NCBI GenBank assembly: GCA_019359515.1 | Contig: JAHHHC010000035.1 | Coordinates: 1-59,679 of the forward strand | DNA length: 59,679 nucleotides | Direction of reading: 5' to 3' | Source of the DNA: Desmonostoc vinosum HA7617-LM4 | GTDB taxonomy: Bacteria > Cyanobacteriota > Cyanobacteriia > Cyanobacteriales > Nostocaceae | Shown: in pieces, positions 9,455 to 18,105 of the stretch | How positions within the stretch are numbered: the first letter of the stretch is position 1 | Layout: each line of letters begins with the position of its first letter | Notes under the pieces: generated by a model | Database searches by the model: none | What the model was told of the DNA's origin: nothing | What the model saw: the letters and a program-made list of their open reading frames with translations, nothing else | Position numbers and translations under genes: made by a program

Positions 9455-10840
9455 ATGGGATTACGCCATCAAGCTTTTAAAGGCGGATTTATCATGCTTG
9501 TCCGTCAAGGTTTGGGTATATTACTCAGCTTGGTAGGCGTGATATTTATTACTAGAGTTATTGGGCCTACTGATTACGGACTTTTTGGAGCAAGCAGCGG
9601 TATTGTGATCTTTTTTTACCGTTTAGCTCCCTTGGGTTTGAATATTTACCTGCTTCGCAAAAAGACTAATCCAGAGCAACAGGAATACGAACAAGCCTTT
9701 ACTCTCTTGTTATGTATCAATATTATTTGTGTCACTGCTATTGTATTAGGACGACAATTTATCGCTCAGTTGCTAAAGCTGCCAGACGTTGCGCCTCTTT
9801 TAGGAATCTTAGCTTTAACAATACCTTTGAGTACTTTAAATGTGCCTTGGGTAGTCAAGTTAGAACGCGATCTCAACTATCAACGTGTAGCATACATTGA
9901 GCTAATCAGCCAGATAGGTTACTACTTAGTTGCAATACCATTAGCATTACATGGAGCTGGTGCTTGGTCTCCTGTTTTTGGCTTATTTACACAGCAAGGC
10001 AGCCAATTGGCTCTCAATTACTGGAGTAGCAATCTGCGACTCAACTTATGTTGGCACCCAAATACAATTCGGACGATGCTCAACTACGGTTTCGGCTATA
10101 CAAGTTCAATGTGGATTTGGGAATTGCGTACATTAGTCAATCCAGTCATTGTAGGACGTTTTGCTGGTGCGGAAGCTGTTGCTTTTGTGGCTTTGTGCAT
10201 TCGTTTGGTAGAGATGCTTTCCTTTGCTAGGGCAGTAATTTGGCGCTTGGCAATGGCTGCACTTGCTAAATTAGGAGATGACAAAACTCGCCTACGCAAG
10301 AGTATTCAAGAGGGAATGCGCTTACAAGTATTAGCAGTTGGTTTACCAATGGTAGGGTTTGCGCTGGTGGCTCCTGTAGTCTTAACATTGGTTTTTGGAA
10401 AAGATTGGAATCCAGTACTGCAAATATTTCCGCTGATTACTATTAGCTATCTTTCTTATGCAGTTTTCAATTTACATTGCTCTGTATTGTATTTACAGGG
10501 TAAAAATCTTTTGGTGACATCGTTTAATTTAATCCATATAACCCTGTTTATAGGAAGTGCATTTTTGCTAGTGCCGCGCTTGGGTATTGTTGGTTATGGC
10601 TGGGCGGAAATTTGTACATTAGCTAGCTATTTTATTCTTCACTTTTACATAGTTAGAGAGATTGGTGAGCTTAATTACACTGATGTGGCAATCTGGTACT
10701 TTATCATAGTTATTATTTTAATTTTAAGCACATTTCATGATGTGGCTCGCTACTTGTCTTGCTTAATGTTACTGCTGCCCTTAGCATCAACTAAAGAAAG
10801 AAAAAACTTGATTAGTTATTTCCAAATATTAAAATTTTAG
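9455..10840 (+). CDS. Wzx-like polysaccharide flippase
   Basis: 461 residues with twelve or so hydrophobic segments, starting GFIMLVRQGLGILLSLVGVIFITRVIGPTDYG in outline; the R-x-x-G-P-x-x-Y-G element after the first helix is typical of the MOP/polysaccharide synthase flippases. It should move the lipid-linked repeat unit across the cytoplasmic membrane for polymerisation by the Wzy-like protein. Last gene of the locus; the long gap before it is filled with STRRs, so it may depend on read-through or on its own promoter. Start at the ATG at 9455. Confidence 0.9.
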   Translation: MGLRHQAFKGGFIMLVRQGLGILLSLVGVIFITRVIGPTDYGLFGASSGIVIFFYRLAPLGLNIYLLRKKTNPEQQEYEQAFTLLLCINIICVTAIVLGRQFIAQLLKLPDVAPLLGILALTIPLSTLNVPWVVKLERDLNYQRVAYIELISQIGYYLVAIPLALHGAGAWSPVFGLFTQQGSQLALNYWSSNLRLNLCWHPNTIRTMLNYGFGYTSSMWIWELRTLVNPVIVGRFAGAEAVAFVALCIRLVEMLSFARAVIWRLAMAALAKLGDDKTRLRKSIQEGMRLQVLAVGLPMVGFALVAPVVLTLVFGKDWNPVLQIFPLITISYLSYAVFNLHCSVLYLQGKNLLVTSFNLIHITLFIGSAFLLVPRLGIVGYGWAEICTLASYFILHFYIVREIGELNYTDVAIWYFIIVIILILSTFHDVARYLSCLMLLLPLASTKERKNLISYFQILKF

Positions 10841-10933
10841 ACATATTGTCAAAATTAAATCAAACTTCAATTAAGATTTATTTGCTTGCGATCGCTCACA
10901 AGATATCCGTCTGTCTTCCCCTAGCCCCTATTT

Positions 10934-11040
10934 TCACTTTGTCCTCAACAAGCGATCGCCTGCATCTCCTAAACCAGGAATAATATAACCATGTTCATCG
11001 ATTGCAGCATCATGGGAAACTTTAAAGGAGTTAATACAAA
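10934..11040 (-). pseudogene. upp: 3' remnant of uracil phosphoribosyltransferase
   Basis: The minus strand encodes about 35 residues ending [19 protein letters not shown] followed by DRLLRTK and a stop at 10934-10936. The PGLGDAGDR element is the uracil/PRPP-binding C-terminal signature of uracil phosphoribosyltransferase. Homology stops where the oppositely oriented gene at 11044 begins; no N-terminal part, catalytic loop or start is present. This is a truncated tail, left by a deletion or rearrangement. It lies downstream of the flippase and is opposite in orientation. Confidence 0.75.
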
Positions 11041-11043
11041 TAC

Positions 11044-11853
11044 ATGAAAGGAATAGTTCTGGGATTTGACCCGATAAATGGGGGATTGATCAGTGCTGAA
11101 GATGGGAAACGGTATACATTACAACTGGATGCCTGGAGAGGATTGCAACCGCCTCGTGTTGGTGAACAAGTAGATTTTGAAATCAATGGCGATGCTGCTA
11201 GTGAAGTTTACCCACTCGTTAACGAGACAGAATCAACACAAGATGATATTGGTAAGACACTTACCGCAGCAGGCAAATCGCTAGCAGATGCCACAAGTCG
11301 TGCAGCAGCAGAAGCTTCTGTTAGGCTTTCTGAACCACCATCTAACCCAACTGCCCAAAAACTACTAGAGAATGGCAAAAAGGTCTCAGCTTCACTATTT
11401 GCTGTGATCTTAATTTGTTTTTTCCTACCTTTCGTTACCGTTTCTTGTGACAATCGACCTGTTTTTCAAATGTCAGGTGTTGAAATGGCTACTGGTAAAA
11501 CAGTGAGTACACCAGATATATTTGGTAGTCAAACGCAGAGTCAAAAAATTCCTGGTGATAGCAGAGCTGCTCTTGTTTTTGCTGCTGCGGCTTTAGGTAT
11601 TGGAACTAGCCTGATCAAGATTCGTAAAAGTTCGCTAATTTCCGCAGGTATCGGAGCATTTGGATTAGTTATGCTTTTGTCTCTTAAGTCAGAAATTGAT
11701 AAACAGATTATCAATAATGGCGCTAGTTATGCGGGGTTTAAAGCAGACTATGGTGTAGGCTTTTGGGGTTCAATTTTACTATTTATTTCAGCAGCTTGTC
11801 TTAACATTTGGCTATTTTTTCAAAAGAGAACAGATAGAGAAACCACTCCATAA
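11044..11853 (+). CDS. Membrane protein with N-terminal cold-shock-like domain
   Basis: 269 residues. Residues 1-60 ([19 protein letters not shown], then [11 protein letters not shown]) form a small OB-fold domain like the cold-shock-type domain fused to membrane segments in many bacterial proteins. After an Ala/Ser-rich linker come about four hydrophobic segments (roughly 115-135, 175-192, 198-218, 238-260). The function is unknown; the soluble domain may bind nucleic acid or act as a membrane-tethered module. It begins exactly where the upp remnant ends, so it may have come in with the rearrangement that removed upp. Confidence 0.8.
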   Translation: MKGIVLGFDPINGGLISAEDGKRYTLQLDAWRGLQPPRVGEQVDFEINGDAASEVYPLVNETESTQDDIGKTLTAAGKSLADATSRAAAEASVRLSEPPSNPTAQKLLENGKKVSASLFAVILICFFLPFVTVSCDNRPVFQMSGVEMATGKTVSTPDIFGSQTQSQKIPGDSRAALVFAAAALGIGTSLIKIRKSSLISAGIGAFGLVMLLSLKSEIDKQIINNGASYAGFKADYGVGFWGSILLFISAACLNIWLFFQKRTDRETTP

Positions 11854-11874
11854 AAAACCATCCCGACTTTAAAG

Positions 11875-11998
11875 TTCCTCTGAAGTGGCGCAACTTGCCA
11901 AAGCAATTACGGTGCAAATTGACTATAAAAATGCCCCTGGTTTGGGAGTCATGGACAGCGTTATGCACTCATTTAGCCGTTGTTGGGCAATTTATTAT
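11875..11998 (+). pseudogene. Decayed copy of the trypsin-like/TPR protease gene
   Basis: Residues read here as SEVAQLAKAITVQID match the N-terminus of the intact proteases downstream (SAEVAQLAKTITVLID). Two further homologous blocks follow with internal deletions: bases 11955-11970 match the intact gene around 12966-12981, and 11972-11996 match the segment around the catalytic aspartate (13014-13040) after a frameshift. The signal-peptide coding part and everything downstream are gone. It is therefore a third, non-functional member of the tandem protease array. Confidence 0.78.
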
Positions 11999-12150
11999 AT
12001 GTGCGTTTACACAGTTTTGCTAAATTCTTTTCTGCAAATCTCGATTATTCAGTTAGTTGAGCGAAGTCGAAACCAACGGTTTTGGTAAATTATTTCCTAG
12101 AAATCACCTAATTTACTAAGTGTTCGAGCTTAGTGAGCGAGTATTTTAGC

Positions 12151-12297
12151 TTCACTTCAACTAACGAGCCTTTCACTTCAACTAACAAGCCTTTCACCTC
12201 AACTAACGAGCCTTTCACTTCAACTAACAAGCTTTTCACTTCAACTAACAAGCTTTTCACTTCAACTAACAAGCCTTTCACTTTAACTAAAAGGATT
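12151..12297. repeat. Seven tandem copies of a 21-bp repeat
   Basis: Seven direct copies of a 21-base unit (TTCACTTCAACTAACAAGCCT with few substitutions) run without interruption. The unit is a multiple of three, so open frames exist on both strands (FTSTNKP on plus, a VEVKGLL type on minus), but there is no ribosome site or conserved context. The unit is not a multiple of HIP1 and differs from the heptamer STRRs. A GAGACGCGC hairpin follows at 12421-12446. Confidence 0.9.
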
Positions 12298-12451
12298 TTC
12301 AAAGCTGGTATCGCTCGAAAGATCCTGGTTCTGTTGCGTGGCGCTTTGCTCAGGGACTGTTCTACCCGATTATAATGATGTCGGTAATCCTCCAAAGGTT
12401 TTTTGCACACTAGGCAAGAAGAGACGCGCTTTGGAAGCGCGTCTCTACAAG

Positions 12452-12618
12452 AGACCTCTTGCAAAAGTCGGATACTCGCCAGAAAATAAATTTTCTGGCT
12501 GATAACTCAAGTCGGTTTCAACCGACTAATAACAGTATTTTTAGTCCGTTTCAACGGACTTTTGCTATTAGGCAGAGACTTGAGTCTCTGACGGTTCAAG
12601 TATTTTTGCAAGAAGTCT
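12452..12618. mobile_element. MITE family A, copy 1 (167 bp)
   Basis: The element starts AGACCTCTTGCAAAA and ends TTTTTGCAAGAAGTCT, giving imperfect terminal inverted repeats of about 16 bases. It is flanked by the direct repeat AAG on both sides (12449-12451 and 12619-12621). Inside are four short hairpins: CCAGAAAATAAATTTTCTGG, AGTCGGTTTCAACCGACT, AGTCCGTTTCAACGGACT and AGAGACTTGAGTCTCT. An almost identical 167-bp copy lies at 17095-17261. There is no coding capacity, so it would be moved by a transposase supplied elsewhere. Confidence 0.88.
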
Positions 12619-12714
12619 AAGGGTTTCGGGTAACGCAGAATTAATTTCACCAATAGAGTTGACAGGATAACTCATTTCCTGTATTGAAAATAAAAGCTGA
12701 TAAAAAATCCAATT

Positions 12715-14571
12715 ATGAAACTTCATTATGCACTTGCACCAGTAGCTGTGGTCGGGGCGATCGCTTTTATCCAACCACAAACTGCTATAGCATTATCCTC
12801 AGCGGAAGTAGCTCAACTTGCCAAAACTATCACGGTGCTAATTGATAGTAAAGATGGTTCTGGAACTGGGGTAATTATTAAAAAAGAAGGCAACACTTAC
12901 ACTGTTCTGACAGCTAGACATGTCATTGAGGCTCAAACTAAATATGAAATAGTCACTCCAGATGATCAGCGTTATGCACTCAACTACAGTACTATCAAAA
13001 AGTTACCAGATGTAGATTTAGCTGTTGTACAGTTTACTAGCAATCAAAGCTATCCTGTTGCTAAAATCGGGAACTCAGACGAATCTCCCGAAGGAACAAC
13101 CGCTTATGTAGCTGGGTTTCCGCAAGTGACAGCGGCATTTTCTCAGGCGATTTACAATTTCACCGATGGGCGGATTACTGCCAATGCTAACAAGGCGCTG
13201 CGTGATGGTTACGCTTTGGTGTATAGCAATAATACACTACCAGGGATGAGTGGCGGCCCGGTGTTGAATGAGAAAGGCGAATTGGTAGGAATTCACGGCA
13301 GAGGTGACACAACAGAGAATTTTCAAATCTCAGATAAAAATCCCAACATAGTGATTAAGTCAGGCTTTAATTTGGGAATTCCCATTAATACTTTTTTGCG
13401 ATTGTCAGCCAAAACAGGAGTAGTAAATGTAGGAGTTAAACCTTTTAACGCACCAATAGTCACAACACCAAAAGCTGACGATTTTTATATTCAAGCTTGG
13501 GATAAATATAATAAAGGGGATTTTCAAGGGGCGATTGTGACTTTTACAGAAGCCATTCGCCTCAAGCCTCAATATGCTGCTGCTTATCTCTGGCGGGGAT
13601 ATGCTAAAAACAATGGTCGAGAAAATAAACAGGCAGTGATTAAAGATTTCCAAAAAGCAGCAGAGTTGTTTTTTGCTCAAGGAAATAAAGTCGATGCTTA
13701 CATCAGCCAAGGAACTTCTCGTTGGCTATCGCAAGATTATCAAGGTGCAGTTACCGCACTGACTCAAGCAATTCAACTTAATTCTAAAAATCCCTTAGCT
13801 TACAACGAGAGGGGAAATGCTCGCACTGGATTGGGAGATTTTCAAGGTGCTGCTGCGGATTATACGCAAGCAATTAGTCTAAATCCTGACTTAACTGTTG
13901 CTTACCCTAACCGAGCTAATGCTCGCCGGGGTTTAGGAGATAGCCAAGGAGCGATCGCAGATTTAAACGAAGCAATTCGCCGCGCTCCTAACTATGCTAT
14001 TGCTTATAAAAATTTGGGATTTATCTATAGTGAATTGGGACAACAAAAAGAGGCGATCGCCAATTTACAAAAAGCTGCCGACTTGTTTCTCAAGCAAGGT
14101 AACAAAATAGAAGCTTACCAAAGCCAAGGGTCGATTCGCTTGGTGATGAAAGATTATCCGGGGGCCATTGCCCTGTTTACACAAGCAATTCAACTCAATC
14201 CCAAAGAAGCTGCACACTACCTAGACAGGGGTTTTGCTCGCTCACAGTCGGGAGATCAGCAAGGAGCGATCAAAGATTACACTCAAGCTCTGCAAATTGA
14301 TCCTAAAAATTTTAATGCGTATGAAGCGCGGGGTTTTGTCAAGCTGGAATCTGGAGATCAAAAAGGAGCGATCGCAGATTTTACCCAAGCTGTGAAAATT
14401 AATCTCAAAGATGCCAACGCTTATGCCGGTCGTGGATTTGCCCATAATCAATTAGGAGATAAACAAAGTGCGATCGCTGATTTACAAACAGCAGCTAAAC
14501 TTTTTCAAGAACAAGGCAATACAACAGCGTATCAACAGATATTAGACAGCATTAGCAAGATACAACAGTAG
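12715..14571 (+). CDS. Secreted trypsin-like serine protease with TPR repeats (copy 1)
   Basis: 618 residues. A signal peptide (cleavage likely after about residue 27, AIA-LSS) is followed by a chymotrypsin-fold protease with H69 (TARHV), D101 (DVDLAVV) and S179 (GMSGGPV) as the probable triad. From about residue 258 there are eight or nine TPR units of the DFQGAIVTFTEAIRLKP type. The combination suggests a periplasmic or extracellular protease whose TPR arm selects partners. There is no PDZ domain, unlike HtrA/Deg. The neighbour at 15130 is a paralogue with similar layout. Substrate unknown; S1 family assignment rests on the spacing of the triad and the GxSGGP motif. Confidence 0.9.
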   Translation: MKLHYALAPVAVVGAIAFIQPQTAIALSSAEVAQLAKTITVLIDSKDGSGTGVIIKKEGNTYTVLTARHVIEAQTKYEIVTPDDQRYALNYSTIKKLPDVDLAVVQFTSNQSYPVAKIGNSDESPEGTTAYVAGFPQVTAAFSQAIYNFTDGRITANANKALRDGYALVYSNNTLPGMSGGPVLNEKGELVGIHGRGDTTENFQISDKNPNIVIKSGFNLGIPINTFLRLSAKTGVVNVGVKPFNAPIVTTPKADDFYIQAWDKYNKGDFQGAIVTFTEAIRLKPQYAAAYLWRGYAKNNGRENKQAVIKDFQKAAELFFAQGNKVDAYISQGTSRWLSQDYQGAVTALTQAIQLNSKNPLAYNERGNARTGLGDFQGAAADYTQAISLNPDLTVAYPNRANARRGLGDSQGAIADLNEAIRRAPNYAIAYKNLGFIYSELGQQKEAIANLQKAADLFLKQGNKIEAYQSQGSIRLVMKDYPGAIALFTQAIQLNPKEAAHYLDRGFARSQSGDQQGAIKDYTQALQIDPKNFNAYEARGFVKLESGDQKGAIADFTQAVKINLKDANAYAGRGFAHNQLGDKQSAIADLQTAAKLFQEQGNTTAYQQILDSISKIQQ

Positions 14572-14667
14572 GGAATAAGGAACAGCAATAGTGGGTGTGT
14601 TGTCACCCATTGATGTCAAGTTAAGCTAGTTAAGCTAAAAATAGCTTCGGTGTTGGCTTCCTCATCC

Positions 14668-14790
14668 GCCAGAGAATAAATTCTCTGGCTAATAGCTCAA
14701 GTCTACTGAAGTAGACTCAAAATCTTGGAGGATATTCAGTCATCTAAAGATGACTTTTGCTATTAGCAAGAAACTTCAGTTCCTTGCGGG
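14668..14790. repeat. Multi-hairpin repeat element related to MITE A interior
   Basis: Series of short perfect hairpins: CCAGAGAATAAATTCTCTGG (14669-14688), AGTCTACTGAAGTAGACT (14700-14717), GTCATCTAAAGATGAC (14739-14754) and a GCAAGAAACT/AGTTCCTTGC stem (14765-14786). The order and spacing parallel the interior of MITE A, but stem sequences differ with compensating changes and the terminal repeats are missing. A related element is at 58967-59080. The rest of the 558-base gap holds no gene; a segment near 14938-15005 resembles 22619-22690. Confidence 0.75.
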
Positions 14791-15129
14791 ACATAACTTT
14801 TACGTTAAGTTGACACCAATGGTTGTCACCAAGCACTGCACCATTAACAATTTAAGATTCTCTTAACCACATTGCGAATTGAGATTACTTTATGAAAGAA
14901 GGTAAAAGTTTAAAGCCAATCTGGGCTACGCCCCGCTCCAAAGATCGCCCGCAAGTGTCGCGAAAGAATCCTTGTCATGCAAGGTAGATTGAAACCTTGT
15001 CCCTGGTGAGCGACATAGTTTTCCCTGTTCCCTTTTATAAACTACTTGAGGAATTAAGAAAAAATGATTGTATAAAAATACGGAGATATTTTCCAGTAAA
15101 GTCAAAAAAAGCCTCCTGGGAATTGAATG

Positions 15130-16980
15130 ATGAAATTTCATTATCTACTTGCACCAGCATTGATGGGAGTAACAGTTGCCTTTGTGCAACCACAAGCTGC
15201 TGTGGCGTTATCCTCAGCAGAAGTGGCAAAACTTGCTAAAACAATCACAGTACTAATTGATAATCAAAATGCTTCCGGGACTGGGGTAATTATTCAAAAA
15301 CAAGGCAACACTTACACTGTTCTCACAGCTAGGCATGTAATTGAAACCCAAGCTAAATATGAAATTGTCACCCCAGATGGTCAGCGTTATGCACTCAATT
15401 ACAATACTGTCAATAAGTTACCAGATGTAGATTTAGCCCTTGTACAATTTACCAGCGCTCAAAATTACCCAACTGCCAAAATCGGCAACTCAGATGAATC
15501 CCCCGAAGGGACAACCGCTTATGTTGCAGGTTTTCCACAAGTGACAGCAGCCTTTTCCACTTCAATTTACAATTTTACCGATGGGCGGATTACTGCCAAT
15601 GCCACCAAAGCGCTACGTGATGGCTACGCACTGGTTTACAGCAATAACACACTACCCGGCATGAGTGGTGGCCCGGTATTGAATGACAAAGGGGAACTAA
15701 TCGGCATTCATGGCAGAGGCGACACGGCAGAGAATTTTCAAATCTCTGACAACAATCCTAATGTGATTATCAAATCAGGCTTTAATTTGGGAATTCCCAT
15801 TAATACCTTTTTGAGATTATCAGCTAAAACAGATACAGATGTGGGTGTTAAGCCTCCTAGCACACCCGTAATCACAAAACCGAAAGCAGACAACTTTTAT
15901 CTTCAGGGTTTGGATAAGTATCAAAAAGCAGATTTTCGGGGTGCTATTACTGCTTATACCGAAGCGATTCGTCTCAATTCTAAATATGCCTCTGCCTACT
16001 ACAGACGTGGAGATGCCAGAGTCAATCTCAGAGAAAATGAAAAGCTGATTATTGGAGATTATCAAAAAGCCGCAGACCTGTTTTTTGCTCAAGGAAATAA
16101 AGCCGATGGCTACAGAAGCCAAGGTTCTGTGCGTTTGTTCTTGAAAGACTACCAGGGAGCAATCACCGCTTTGACTGAAGCGATTAAACTCAATCGTAAC
16201 GATTTTGCGGCTTATGGTGAGAGGGGTCGTGCCCGTTCTAACTTGGGAGATTGGCCAGGTGCGATCGCAGATTACACTGAAGCTATTCGCCTGAATCCTA
16301 ACGATATTGATTCATACATCAACCGGGGTAATGTGCGCCGCTATTCAGGAGACAGCCAAGGAGCAATTACTGATTTCCAACAAGTAATTAATCTCTCTCC
16401 CAACTCTGCCTTTGCCTACCTCAGTCTAGGATTTACCTATAATGAATCAGGACAATCCCAAGAAGCGATCGCTAATTTGCAAAAAGCTGCTGACCTGTTT
16501 TTTCAGCAAGGAAATAAAGTTGAGGCTTACCAAAGTCAAGGTCAGATTCGTCTAATTAAAAAAGATTATCAAGGAGCAATTGCTCTATTGACGAAAGTTA
16601 TTCAACTCAATCCGGAATCTGTACACTACAATAACCGGGCTTATGCTCGCTTACGGTCGGGAGACAAACAAGGAGCGATCGCGGATTACACCAAATCTCT
16701 GCAAATTAATCCTAATGATATTAATGCTTATAGTGGGCGGGCTTTTGCCCGGTTGCAATCGGGAGATGCAAAAGGAGCGATTGCAGATTACACCCAATCT
16801 ATACGAAGAAATCCCAAAGATGCCAATGCTTATGCAGGTCGGGGATTTGCCCGTAATCAATTAGGAGATAAACAAGGAGCAGTAACCGATTTACAAACAG
16901 CAGCCAAGCTCTTTCAAGAACAAGGCAATACAACAGCGTATAAACAAATACTAGGCAATATTAGAAGGATACAAGAATAA
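15130..16980 (+). CDS. Secreted trypsin-like serine protease with TPR repeats (copy 2)
   Basis: 616 residues from the second of two adjacent ATGs (15127, 15130), chosen because the sequence then aligns with the upstream paralogue. It has the same signal peptide type, probable triad H69, D101, S179 with identical local motifs, and eight or nine TPR units from about residue 255. The protease domain is far more alike between the copies than the TPR part, as expected if the arms diverged to take different partners while the catalytic domain stayed under constraint or was homogenised. All residues needed for catalysis are present. Confidence 0.9.
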   Translation: MKFHYLLAPALMGVTVAFVQPQAAVALSSAEVAKLAKTITVLIDNQNASGTGVIIQKQGNTYTVLTARHVIETQAKYEIVTPDGQRYALNYNTVNKLPDVDLALVQFTSAQNYPTAKIGNSDESPEGTTAYVAGFPQVTAAFSTSIYNFTDGRITANATKALRDGYALVYSNNTLPGMSGGPVLNDKGELIGIHGRGDTAENFQISDNNPNVIIKSGFNLGIPINTFLRLSAKTDTDVGVKPPSTPVITKPKADNFYLQGLDKYQKADFRGAITAYTEAIRLNSKYASAYYRRGDARVNLRENEKLIIGDYQKAADLFFAQGNKADGYRSQGSVRLFLKDYQGAITALTEAIKLNRNDFAAYGERGRARSNLGDWPGAIADYTEAIRLNPNDIDSYINRGNVRRYSGDSQGAITDFQQVINLSPNSAFAYLSLGFTYNESGQSQEAIANLQKAADLFFQQGNKVEAYQSQGQIRLIKKDYQGAIALLTKVIQLNPESVHYNNRAYARLRSGDKQGAIADYTKSLQINPNDINAYSGRAFARLQSGDAKGAIADYTQSIRRNPKDANAYAGRGFARNQLGDKQGAVTDLQTAAKLFQEQGNTTAYKQILGNIRRIQE

Positions 16981-17094
16981 AGAGTGAGTAAATCGCGTAA
17001 CATTTGTTAATAGTAGAAATTGTTGCTGCCTGTTTGATTTGCGAAACAGAGCGATCGCCACGATGGAATTAAAAAACCATGGACGGGTCAAACT

Positions 17095-17261
17095 AGACCT
17101 CTTGCAAAAGTCGGATACTCGCCAGAAAATAAATTTTCTGGCTGATAACTCAAGTCGGTTTCAACCGACTAATAACAGTATTTTTAGTCCGTTTCAACGG
17201 ACTTTCGCTATTAGGCAGAGACTTGAGTCTCTGACGGTTCAAGTATTTTTGCAAGAAGTCT
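17095..17261. mobile_element. MITE family A, copy 2 (167 bp)
   Basis: Same length and nearly the same sequence as 12452-12618, with AGACCTCTTGCAAAA at the left and GCAAGAAGTCT at the right end. The flanks carry the direct repeat ACT (17092-17094 and 17262-17264), different from the AAG at copy 1, which supports true insertion with a 3-bp target duplication. It sits in the gap between protease copy 2 and the gene at 17340; I see no other feature in that gap. Confidence 0.88.
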
Positions 17262-17339
17262 ACTGTTTACCACGCCAAAAAACAACTGTTATGGTGGATA
17301 TGGAAATGCTATTTCCACACTCAACTCCCCAGTGTTTTC

Positions 17340-17957
17340 ATGACTGTTGATTTAACTACTTCATCTGATTTTGTCGCAGTATTGGCACAAGCTGCGGCTG
17401 CGTATCGAGGACAAAATCGCGATCGCCCTTCTGCGGGTATGTTAGTCGAGGCATTGCTGCAAGCGGAAAAAGCTGCCAAGCAACAGCGTCTAACTTATTC
17501 TTTTGCAGCCTTACTCGGTCAATGGCAATTGTGCTTTGTAACCGGAACTCGCAAAGTTAGAGAACGAGGAGGAATAATATTAGGTAAGGGTTTTTATTGG
17601 CCAAAATTTACCCCGACCTATATTTCTTTTGCAACAACCCAAGCTTTAGAAGAAACTCCAATCAAAGGAGAAGTTGCTAATCAAGTGCAATTTGGTTCAG
17701 TTTTAACAAAACTAACAGGGCCTGGACAATATTTAGGTAAAAAAAACCTATTAGCTTTCAATTTTACCCATATACAAATCAGTTTATTTAATCGCGTTGT
17801 ATACGATAAACCCTTTAGTAAAGCTAAAGCGCAAACTGATAATTTTTATAATCAACCCATAGCTAAATTACCTTTTTTTGCCTTCTTTTTAATAACAGAA
17901 GAATTCATTGCAGCCCGCGGGCGTGGAGGCGGGTTAGCACTTTGGGTTCGGTTTTGA
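17340..17957 (+). CDS. Conserved cyanobacterial protein, possibly PAP/fibrillin-like
   Basis: 205 residues, no signal peptide or transmembrane helix. Distinct blocks are GQWQLCFVTGTRK (about 60-72), LGKKNLLAFNFTH (about 137-149) and a C-terminal QPIAKLPFFAFFLITEEFIAA with ARGRGGGLALWVR. The pattern of a W-x-L-C-x-x-T-G strand followed by small beta strands recalls the lipocalin-like plastid lipid-associated (fibrillin) proteins that bind hydrophobic molecules at thylakoids, but I am not certain. The start at the ATG at 17340 is the only good one. Downstream sequence passes directly into an STRR. Confidence 0.7.
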   Translation: MTVDLTTSSDFVAVLAQAAAAYRGQNRDRPSAGMLVEALLQAEKAAKQQRLTYSFAALLGQWQLCFVTGTRKVRERGGIILGKGFYWPKFTPTYISFATTQALEETPIKGEVANQVQFGSVLTKLTGPGQYLGKKNLLAFNFTHIQISLFNRVVYDKPFSKAKAQTDNFYNQPIAKLPFFAFFLITEEFIAARGRGGGLALWVRF

Positions 17958-18105
17958 ATTGGGGACTGGGGACTGGGGACTGGGGACTGGGGATTGGGGA
18001 CTGGGGACTGGGGACTGGGGACTGGGGATTGGGGAATTGTCATTGATTATTCTCCGCGTCCCCCCGTCCCCGCGTCCCCGCGTCTCCCCCGTCCCCCTCA
18101 TTCCC
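17958..18105. repeat. STRR heptamer array and GC-rich repeat
   Basis: Ten or more GGGGACT/GGGGATT heptamers are followed by CCCCGCGTCCCCGCGTC-type units. The array lies between two convergent genes and reaches into the 3' end of the kinase gene at 18098, so it may mark a converging termination zone. Confidence 0.85.

Noticed and set aside
12108-12464. Open frames on both strands over the 21-bp tandem array
   Set aside because: The unit length is a multiple of three, so frames stay open by chance of repetition; there is no ribosome site or conserved sequence.
12452-12618. Complete insertion sequence
   Set aside because: Only 167 bp and no open frame; it can only be a non-autonomous element.
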